Below, piece by piece: positions 24,364-30,110 of a stretch of DNA of 64,000 nucleotides (position 1 is the first letter of the stretch; every line of letters starts with the position of its first letter). The stretch covers positions 372,001-436,000 of the forward strand of contig NZ_JACOPG010000001.1 in NCBI RefSeq assembly GCF_014287435.1, written 5' to 3'. The notes under the pieces are model-generated. The model was not told the origin of the DNA. It saw nothing but the letters and a program-made list of their open reading frames with translations, and did no database searches. This stretch comes from Roseburia lenta. Its GTDB lineage: Bacteria > Bacillota > Clostridia > Lachnospirales > Lachnospiraceae. The position numbers and the translations under genes are program-made.

Positions 24364-24420
24364 ATATATCCGCTACACATATTATAGTATGGTGGTAGCA
24401 CTTTTGTCAAGCGGATATAT
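24364..24420 (-). promoter_or_regulatory. mob operon promoter flanked by an 11-bp operator-like inverted repeat
   Basis: On the minus strand TTGACA (complement of 24405-24410) and TATAAT (complement of 24381-24386) are 18 bases apart, a near-consensus promoter. Perfect 11-bp inverted repeats, ATATATCCGCT at 24364-24374 and its complement at 24410-24420, bracket it, overlapping the -35 edge. This suggests tight repression, perhaps by MobC or the relaxase. Confidence 0.7.
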
Positions 24421-24768
24421 TCGTACGTATATTCTGCCAAGAATATAGTGAAGCTTACTTCCTCTTGGGCGGCTTTGGAAGTGTAGGAGGGAGACAGTCA
24501 AGGGCTTGTTTTTTATCTGCAATATGAGCTTCGGCTTGCCGATCAGCGAATGCAGCAGATAAAAAATGGTCGCAGACCACCCTTTACTTTCTTCCGCCGG
24601 AACGGACAATGAAGCACAGGGGGAAGTAACGGAACGGACGGACAGCCGTTTTCCCCTCCAGCATGATTGCCAACAAAAAAGAGTATCAAGGGTAAACGCT
24701 GCGGTCTATGACCGCCCTTGACACTCTTTTCCTTATGGCTTTGATGATAAACAAGGGGAAATGGCTTC
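24421..24768. other. non-coding, hairpin-rich segment
   Basis: No convincing gene is seen; the open frames here lack ribosome sites and family features. It holds several perfect inverted repeats: ATATTC/GAATAT around 24430-24447, TTTTTTATCTGC (24509-24520) with its complement at 24555-24566, and a nested hairpin at 24678-24731 whose inner stem is GCGGTC-TAT-GACCGC and whose outer arms are AGAGTATCAAGGG-like. The last could act as a terminator in either direction. Confidence 0.5.
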
Positions 24769-24797
24769 TTGTGGCATTTCTGCCCCTGTGATATAAT
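24769..24797 (+). promoter_or_regulatory. promoter of the small membrane peptide gene
   Basis: TTGTGG (24769-24774) and TATAAT (24792-24797) are 17 bases apart. The predicted transcription start near 24804 leaves a leader of about 43 bases before the GTG start. Confidence 0.6.
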
Positions 24798-24846
24798 ATC
24801 TAGCGTTGTCGCGCCCATTCTGGCAACAGAAAGGGGGTGTGTCTAC

Positions 24847-24963
24847 GTGTCAGAAATTATATCTTTTCTTGTTTCCGTACTGGCAAGTGTAGTTGGCTAC
24901 TATATTTGCAAATGGTTAGACGGAGATAGGAAACATATAAATATCAATATGCTGAATAAATAA
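24847..24963 (+). CDS. 38-aa membrane peptide, candidate type I toxin
   Basis: The peptide begins (V/M)SEIISFLVSVLASVVGYY and continues with CKWLDGDRKHINI: one membrane helix followed by a Trp-Leu-Asp and a charged tail. This layout resembles Fst/Ldr-type type I toxins in shape, not in clear sequence. The GTG start has GGGGG nine bases upstream and its own promoter. The twelve bases 24838-24849, covering the spacer and the start codon, are the exact reverse complement of 25114-25125 in a short RNA gene downstream. Translation control by base pairing is therefore likely. Toxicity is inference. Confidence 0.6.
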   Translation: MSEIISFLVSVLASVVGYYICKWLDGDRKHININMLNK

Positions 24964-25055
24964 TTAAAAAAAAAAAAATTGTATAAAATACACAAAAATA
25001 AAAATTGCGGAGAAAATAGAGTGATACGTATAAAAAATATAATAATTGCGTAAAC

Positions 25056-25163
25056 TTGATTTGCCTGAGAGCATATGCTATAATGGCAATAGCTAAGAAA
25101 AGATATAATGTGTCACGTAGACACAAAACGAACCCCCAGTAGCAGCCACTACTGGGGGTTCTT
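25056..25163 (+). ncRNA. candidate antisense regulator RNA (about 75 nt) of the membrane peptide gene
   Basis: A strong promoter (TTGATT 25056-25061, 17 bases, extended -10 TGCTATAAT ending 25084) predicts a start near 25091. A 12-bp G/C-rich hairpin ends the transcript at 25160. There is no open frame of note. Positions 25114-25125 (CACGTAGACACA) are perfectly complementary to the peptide gene's start region, and CCCCC at 25133-25137 could pair with its GGGGG ribosome site. Because both are on the same strand, a long peptide mRNA that reads through would also fold back on itself at this point. Confidence 0.6.
25131..25160. terminator. strong intrinsic terminator
   Basis: AACCCCCAGTAG (25131-25142) pairs perfectly with 25149-25160 across a six-base loop, followed by CTTCTCATTTT. 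It ends the small RNA and may also stop transcripts arriving from erm(B) on the other strand. Confidence 0.8.
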
Positions 25164-25169
25164 CTCATT

Positions 25170-25274
25170 TTACGGTTGAGCCTCCGTTAGGTTAGTTGTC
25201 GCTGTTATATCTAATAATTTATCTCCATTCCCTTTAGTAACGTGTAACTTTCCAAATTTACAAAAGCGACTCAT
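25170..25274 (-). CDS. short peptide downstream of erm(B), probably truncated, 34 aa
   Basis: MSRFCKFGKLHVTKGNGDKL begins four bases after the erm(B) stop with GGGAGG inside the end of erm(B). This opening is familiar from the frame that follows erm(B) in Tn917/pAMbeta1-type cassettes, where it is longer in my recollection. Here it ends after 34 codons (NLTEAQP) just before the terminator, so the cassette border is probably close to 25,170. No function is known. Confidence 0.55.
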   Translation of the reverse strand: MSRFCKFGKLHVTKGNGDKLLDITATTNLTEAQP

Positions 25275-25278
25275 AGAA

Positions 25279-26016
25279 TTATTTCCTCCCGTTAAATAAT
25301 AGATAACTATTAAAAATAGACAATACTTGCTCATAAGTAATGGTACTTAAATTGTTTACTTTGGCGTGTTTCATTGCTTGATGAAATTGATTTTTAGTAA
25401 ACAGTTGACGATATTCTCGATTGACCCATTTTGAAACAAAGTACGTATATAGCTTCCAATATTTATCTGGAACATCTGTGGTATGGCGGGTAAGTTTTAT
25501 TAAGACACTGTTTACTTTTGGTTTAGGATGAAAGCATTCCGCTGGCAGCTTAAGCAATTGCTGAATCGAGACTTGAGTGTGCAAGAGCAACCCTAGTGTT
25601 CGGTGAATATCCAAGGTACGCTTGTAGAATCCTTCTTCAACAATCAGATAGATGTCAGACGCACGGCTTTCAAAAACCACTTTTTTAATAATTTGTGTGC
25701 TTAAATGGTAAGGAATATTCCCAACAATTTTATACCTCTGTTTGTTAGGGAATTGAAACTGTAGAATATCTTGGTGAATTAAAGTGACACGAGTATTCAG
25801 TTTTAATTTTTCTGACGATAAGTTGAATAGATGACTGTCTAATTCAATAGACGTTACCTGTTTACTTATTTTAGCCAGTTTCGTCGTTAAATGCCCTTTA
25901 CCTGTTCCAATTTCGTAAACGGTATCGGTTTCTTTTAAATTCAATTGTTTTATTATTTGGTTGAGTACTTTTTCACTCGTTAAAAAGTTTTGAGAATATT
26001 TTATATTTTTGTTCAT
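25279..26016 (-). CDS. erm(B): erm(B) 23S rRNA adenine-N6 methyltransferase
   Basis: A full-length 245-residue Erm[21 protein letters not shown] at the start, the SAM-binding [15 protein letters not shown] and the catalytic NIPYHLST motif. It dimethylates A2058 of 23S rRNA and gives resistance to macrolides, lincosamides and streptogramin B. It is preceded by the known 27-residue leader peptide and a canonical promoter, so expression is inducible by translational attenuation. The AT-rich codon use differs from the chromosome and fits an origin in streptococcal/enterococcal plasmids. Flanks are a terminator and an IS256-family remnant. Confidence 0.98.
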   Translation of the reverse strand: MNKNIKYSQNFLTSEKVLNQIIKQLNLKETDTVYEIGTGKGHLTTKLAKISKQVTSIELDSHLFNLSSEKLKLNTRVTLIHQDILQFQFPNKQRYKIVGNIPYHLSTQIIKKVVFESRASDIYLIVEEGFYKRTLDIHRTLGLLLHTQVSIQQLLKLPAECFHPKPKVNSVLIKLTRHTTDVPDKYWKLYTYFVSKWVNREYRQLFTKNQFHQAMKHAKVNNLSTITYEQVLSIFNSYLLFNGRK

Positions 26017-26140
26017 GTAATCACTCCTGAAGTGATTACATCTGTAAATAAATACAGAAGTTAAACGATTTGTTTGTAATTTTAGTTATCTGTTTAAAAA
26101 GTCATAAGATTAGTCACTGGTAGGAATTAATCTAACGTAT

Positions 26141-26224
26141 TTATTTATCTGCGTAATCACTGTTTTTAGTCTGTTTCAAAACAGTAGATGTTTTATCTAC
26201 ATTACGCATTTGGAATACCAACAT
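26141..26224 (-). CDS. ermBL: ErmBL leader peptide, 27 aa
   Basis: Reads MLVFQMRNVDKTSTVLKQTK and NSDYADK, the known ErmB leader, with AAGGAGGG nine bases upstream. Ribosome stalling on this peptide in the presence of erythromycin exposes the erm(B) start. The 124 bases between it and erm(B) contain the alternative stems. Confidence 0.95.
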   Translation of the reverse strand: MLVFQMRNVDKTSTVLKQTKNSDYADK

Positions 26225-26281
26225 GACGAATCCCTCCTTCTTAATTACAAATTTTTAGCATCTAATTTAACTTCAATTCCT

Positions 26282-26310
26282 ATTATACAAAATTTTAGAG
26301 ACCGTTTCAA
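26282..26310 (-). promoter_or_regulatory. erm(B) promoter
   Basis: On the minus strand TTGAAA (complement of 26305-26310) and TATAAT (complement of 26282-26287) are 17 bases apart, upstream of the leader peptide. Confidence 0.85.
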
Positions 26311-26358
26311 GTTTTGTGTAAACGTTAAAAACTGATATAAGATTTGTGAATAGTTACA

Positions 26359-26391
26359 ATGGGCAGAGCCGATTTTCCGGATTCTGCCCAT
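26359..26391. terminator. hairpin at the end of the IS256-family remnant
   Basis: GGGCAGA and TCTGCCC arms with inner GCCG/CGG pairs around ATTTT. It lies between the transposase stop and the erm(B) promoter and could end the transposase transcript or be part of the IS terminal region. Confidence 0.5.
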
Positions 26392-26450
26392 ATCTGCATT
26401 ATACAGTAGTTTTTAGGCATGTCAATAAAACCTGCCTAAAATTGACTGCT

Positions 26451-27026
26451 TTACAGGTTCCGCCCTGCCAGACGTTCTTCAAAATAAATTTCAAGCTGGG
26501 AATGGATCTGTCCCCAGTCCTGCCTGTGTCCGGTCCATTTTTTCGTGATATCCATGGTTGCCAGATACAGCATTTTCAAAAGGCTGTCATCCGACGGAAA
26601 TACCGCCTTGCTTTTAGTCACTTTCCGGAGCTGGCGGTTGAATCCTTCAATGGCATTTGTGGTATAAATCAGCCGTCTTACTGCCTCCGGATATTTGAAA
26701 TAAGTGGACAGGGTTGCCCAATTATCATGCCAGGATTTATAGATTTTTGGGTACTTGGAATCCCATTTATCCTTGAACAGTTCCAGTTCATTTAAAGCGG
26801 TTTCTTCCGTCGGAGCTGCATATACAAGCTTCAGATCAGCCATCAGTTTTTTGATGTCTTTGTATGAAACAAACTTCGTTGAATTACGGATCTGATGGAT
26901 GATACACTGCTGAATCTCTGTTTTTGGATAAACAGCCTCGATTGCCTGTGGAAATCCATTTAAACCATCAACGCATGCAATCAGGATATCCTCAACGCCT
27001 CTGTTTTTTAATCCATAATCAATCAA
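26451..27026 (-). pseudogene. IS256-family transposase, C-terminal half
   Basis: About 191 residues of a mutator/IS256 DDE transposase: the second Asp is in ACVDGLNGFPQAIEAVYP, then the characteristic QQCIIHQIRNSTKFV and the C-terminal TTNAIEGFNRQLRKVTK with the catalytic Glu. Full proteins have about 400 residues, so the first half is missing and the apparent start has no ribosome site. Homology breaks near 27,030, where a plus-strand membrane-protein fragment begins. It cannot transpose by itself. Confidence 0.85.
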
Positions 27027-27030
27027 CCTT

Positions 27031-27241
27031 ACGAAAAAAACATAATAAAATTTTTATGTTGAATATTGTTATTCCATATGGATCTGCGTTTCTTTTAGGA
27101 ACGTCTCTTGCAACACTATTTATAAAAAAAATATTGCCTATTAGCATCATTATTGGAATAATAACCTTGGCTTTAATATATTTGATAAATTATCTTTTTT
27201 TATCAAAATTCCTTCATTTTTCCTCAAATCTTCAGCAATAG
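27031..27241 (+). pseudogene. C-terminal fragment of a membrane protein
   Basis: From about 27056 the frame encodes two hydrophobic helices (VIPYGSAFLLGTSLATLF and LPISIIIGIITLALIYLINY) and a short tail. There is no ribosome site and the frame runs into IS256 DNA upstream, so it is most likely the end of a polytopic transporter, perhaps an MFS pump, cut by the rearrangement. A strong terminator follows seven bases after the stop, as for a gene end. Confidence 0.5.
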
Positions 27242-27247
27242 ACAATA

Positions 27248-27282
27248 GGGAAAAAGGAGTTATTAAATAACTCCTTTTTCCC
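27248..27282. terminator. perfect 17-bp intrinsic terminator
   Basis: GGGAAAAAGGAGTTATT at 27248-27264 pairs with 27266-27282, one base loop, with T-rich flanks on both strands. It sits between convergent gene remnants. Confidence 0.85.
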
Positions 27283-27713
27283 TATATATTTTCATTGTTT
27301 ATATCTTTCCACCACTTATAAACGGTATGCTTTGCAAGTCCTGTCTCTCGGATGCAGTCCGCTTTCTTTCCTGTCGGGTGGCTCTCCTGCCATTCTCTGA
27401 CTGTCCGCTCTGCTGTTGGTCTGCCCTCTTTTACTACTTCGCCTATAACTTTCATATCCTCTTTTTTTCGCCTTGCAAGATATAAATGAGCCTCTTGTTT
27501 TCTGTAATTTCGCTTATTTGCTGGTATCGTAACCTTTGTGTTGTCCTCTATCCATTCCCGGCTTGCTATCGTTGACAGCCTTTTTCTGTCCCCTTTCAAT
27601 GCCCGGAGAGCGTCTTTTACATCTGCCCGGCTGAAATGGTTGTCCTCGTCCTCGGTAAGGCTCTCTAAATGGTCCAGGAACGCATAGGCGTCTCTCCGTA
27701 TCTTCGATATACC
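27282..27713 (-). pseudogene. C-terminal fragment of a mobile-element replication/primase-type protein
   Basis: The minus-strand frame runs from about 27713 (SKIRRDAYAFLDHLESLTED) to the stop at 27282 and ends in a helix-turn-helix-like segment (CIRETGLAKHTVYKWW). I recall this tail from replication or primase-like proteins of Clostridia elements, but the family name is uncertain. It has no start; upstream it is joined directly to an integrase fragment in another frame around 27,705-27,713. Confidence 0.55.
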
Positions 27714-27897
27714 GCATATCTGATGTTCTCTGCAACTGATGGTCGATATTCACAGTTCTGTTCTCAAAATCAATATCCTTTAGTGTCAGTCCACAAAATT
27801 CCGATATTCGCATTCCCGTATGAAAGAGTATGTACACCACTTCATAGTATTTACAGTACACCACATCGTCATGCACAAACTTTAGAAACTTCCGCAT
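27705..27897 (-). pseudogene. central fragment of a Tn916-type tyrosine integrase
   Basis: About 64 codons, MRKFLKFVHDDVVYCKYYEV through HTGMRISEFCGLTLKDI to QRTSDMRYIE. The first catalytic Arg is in TGMRISE. The N-terminal arm and core-binding domains are missing. Its last residues fit exactly before ETTKTDAGTR of the fusion protein at 22526-23506, so these two pieces look like one gene split by about 4.7 kb. Confidence 0.8.
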
Positions 27898-28294
27898 ATT
27901 TCTGCCTTCTGTCATCAAAATGCACCGGAAGTTTTGTAATATCACACTGACCAATAATATGAATCCCTTTGCCACTTGGAGATACTTCTGCATAGGAAGA
28001 AAACCGAGATAACATAAGCCGTGCAAATGGATCTGAAATATCCTTATGGTCTATATCTAATAAGAAGAAGCCTTTCGGAATCTTCAAGCCAAGCCCCGAT
28101 GCCTGAAACTGATTTCTGGCTGATTCTGCATCATCAAAAGATACCCATGTACCCTTATGTGCATCATCTGTTCCTGTAGCTCCTCCGTTTGCTGCGAATG
28201 GAACTTTGGTAACTTTCCCATTCCTGCCGGGTTTTGCTGACCATAAAAACCACAGCTTTTTATCCTTTAATTCATCCACTGTCATATCTCCCAT
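27869..28294 (-). pseudogene. N-terminal fragment of a phage/element-type primase
   Basis: The start at 28294 (MGDMTVDELKDKKLWFLWSA) has GGAGG eight bases upstream. The sequence continues with KVPFAANGGATGTDDAHKGT, FLLDIDHKD and EVSPSGKGIHIIGQ, typical of the N-terminal polymerase/primase domain of large element primases, from memory over 700 residues long. After KLPVHFDDRRQKYAE the frame changes to integrase DNA and stops. Only about 140 codons remain. Confidence 0.75.
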
Positions 28295-28325
28295 CCTGTT
28301 CACCTCCTTCTTCTTGATTCTCCTG

Positions 28326-28502
28326 TTATTTATTTAAGGAACTTCTGACAAGCCATTCTTTATAGGCTTCAATCGGAATTAAGATTCTTGCTCCGATTCT
28401 GATAGTTGGAAATCCCGGTTCCTTTACAAGCTCATATGCTTTCGGAAGCGAAATCCCCATCTGTGCAGACAATTCCTGAACACTCATGGTTGTCTTTTCC
28501 AT
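28326..28502 (-). CDS. excisionase-like helix-turn-helix protein, 58 aa
   Basis: The start at 28502 has GGAGG seven bases upstream. The protein (MSVQELSAQMGISLPKAYEL, then FPTIRIGARILIPIEAYKEW) is a winged-helix of the excisionase/HTH_17 class, which bends DNA during excision or acts as a repressor. It lies 32 bases before the primase fragment in the same direction. It looks intact. Confidence 0.75.
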   Translation of the reverse strand: MEKTTMSVQELSAQMGISLPKAYELVKEPGFPTIRIGARILIPIEAYKEWLVRSSLNK

Positions 28503-28681
28503 TACGATTCCTCCAATCTTAGTTATTTTTGTGTCCGTCTCATCACAATGCAGTTTCGATACAACCGCTCTTGGCAGGTTACCAGTCCCGGCAGTTAGCA
28601 CCGACTTACGAAGTGGGAACGGGATGAAGTTTTCAAGGTGCGATTTCAAAAATCTGTTGTACTGTTTTGTAAAGATTTTTG

Positions 28682-28710
28682 TTGTTTTCAAGAGTATTTT
28701 AGTATATAAT
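28682..28710 (+). promoter_or_regulatory. promoter with downstream repeats before the DUF6076-like gene
   Basis: TTGTTT (28682-28687), 17 bases, TATAAT (28705-28710). Between it and the gene (28782) lie a direct repeat TAACGATA (around 28736 and 28757) and an inverted pair GTAAC/GTTAC, which may be an operator. Confidence 0.5.
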
Positions 28711-28781
28711 GTAACCGAAGTCCAAAAACTGACGGTAACGATAACAGTTACAGATTAACGATAGGTTTGTGAGGTGAGAAG

Positions 28782-29921
28782 ATGCCATTTAATCGGAACG
28801 GAGACTATATTCCGTCTAAGGCAGATAAGACAACCGACATATTGGGTTCAAAAGAAATAGGTGGTATCGGACAACTCATATACCACCCATTCAAATTTGC
28901 AAGTTATGATATCAGTTATGACGGAAAAGATTACTGTGCCTATCCCGTATGCAAGAAGGGGCAAGAGCCAATATTTCCTAATAATGATACTCTGACAGGT
29001 AAAGGAATCCTTGTAACCCTGTGTAATCTTGCAAAGGTAATAGACAGTTTTGAGAACAAGATTCCTAAGGAACAACTTATAGTCCGATGGTGCATGGAAA
29101 ATATGCACCCTTACAGTATTGACTTTATCTACTCAGAACTTGTAGAAAATTTTGATATCAATACCATTGACGCAGAAATGGTCGAGCATGATGGCATCTT
29201 TAAGATTGACAGGTTTATGGATGATTTAGGAAAGCTTTATAATGCCGTCCGATTCTATGTTGCACTTGAAGGAATCCTCTTTGCCGAAGATGATATAGCA
29301 TATAATCTTTATGGAGAAGGAAAATATTTTGAAGGTTACTCCTATTTTGAGAAATACAAACATGCAGTTCCCGAAGTTCCGGATGATATAGTAGGTGAAC
29401 CAACCCCCCCGCAAGAACTGTTAGAAAGCATGATGCGTACTAATCAGTACATAGAAGATCATCCTGTAGAACAACCACCGGAAGGTTCGTTTGATTTTAA
29501 TAATAATCACTATGATGATTATGACGAACTTCGGAAAACGCTTGCAGACTTTATTCCGGAATTCAATATGAAATTAAAACTAAATTCTGCTACTGGAAAA
29601 TACGAATTTTCTGCTGATATTGATTCTGTGTTTGATATAGCATGGTACACTCTCGCAAGAATGATTTCAGAAGATCCAACTCTTGAAAACAGAGCCAATA
29701 ATGATTCAAGACCAGAAGGCATTATGATATGCTGCCGTAACTGTGGCAAATTTATAATAAGGAAAAGTAACAGACAGGAATTTTGTGATTCTGAAGAATG
29801 TCAGAAAGTCAGAAATGCTCGAAAGCAGAAAGCCTATCGAGAACGAAAAGCATCTGAAAAGGCCCATTTGGCACAGAAAAAGAGACAAAAATCAAAACAA
29901 TCTGACACAAGACCAGATTAA
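28782..29921 (+). CDS. DUF6076-like protein with C-terminal zinc finger, 379 aa
   Basis: No enzyme motif is visible. The N-terminal 300 residues are acidic and mixed (MPFNRNGDYIPSKADKTTDI onward). The C-terminus has CCRNCGKFIIRKSNRQEFC followed by SEECQKVRNARKQKAYRER: four cysteines in a treble-clef or CGNR-like finger, then a basic helix, which suggests nucleic acid binding. I recall similar proteins as DUF6076, common in Clostridia mobile DNA. The start has GAGGTGAGAAG upstream. It directly precedes the R-M genes in the same direction, 189 bases away, so it could be a regulator or accessory factor. Confidence 0.6.
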   Translation: MPFNRNGDYIPSKADKTTDILGSKEIGGIGQLIYHPFKFASYDISYDGKDYCAYPVCKKGQEPIFPNNDTLTGKGILVTLCNLAKVIDSFENKIPKEQLIVRWCMENMHPYSIDFIYSELVENFDINTIDAEMVEHDGIFKIDRFMDDLGKLYNAVRFYVALEGILFAEDDIAYNLYGEGKYFEGYSYFEKYKHAVPEVPDDIVGEPTPPQELLESMMRTNQYIEDHPVEQPPEGSFDFNNNHYDDYDELRKTLADFIPEFNMKLKLNSATGKYEFSADIDSVFDIAWYTLARMISEDPTLENRANNDSRPEGIMICCRNCGKFIIRKSNRQEFCDSEECQKVRNARKQKAYRERKASEKAHLAQKKRQKSKQSDTRPD

Positions 29922-30110
29922 TGTGCATTATTCTCTATAAGTTATTTGTATGTGGTTATAGAGAATTATAAGAAAATAGCCTTTTATCTTGGCTGGCGGA
30001 ATACCCCCTATGCAATTTCGCGGAAATATGCGTTTGAGGTGGCATCGGTCTCCGGGCAAAAGATAACAGAGATAATTACTCCCCCATGGGGATAAAGGAG
30101 GATAAGAAAA

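Noticed and set aside
24382..24818. Two minus-strand open frames (75 and 91 codons) in the mob upstream region
   Set aside because: They have no ribosome sites, overlap clear hairpins and the mob promoter, and their composition (Pro, Arg, Gly rich) is that of non-coding repeat DNA.
24838..25125. The 12-base complementary pair read as a convergent Fst/par-type arrangement
   Set aside because: In par loci the antitoxin is transcribed toward the toxin and the shared words are direct repeats. Here the words are inverted and promoter and terminator of the small RNA point the same way as the peptide gene.
24838..25142. CRISPR-like or tandem spacer structure among the hairpins
   Set aside because: The inverted repeats differ from each other and have no regular spacing; no cas genes are present.
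27056..27241. A complete small two-helix membrane protein
   Set aside because: No Shine-Dalgarno site precedes the ATG and the frame is continuous with DNA at the IS256 break, so a gene fragment is more likely.
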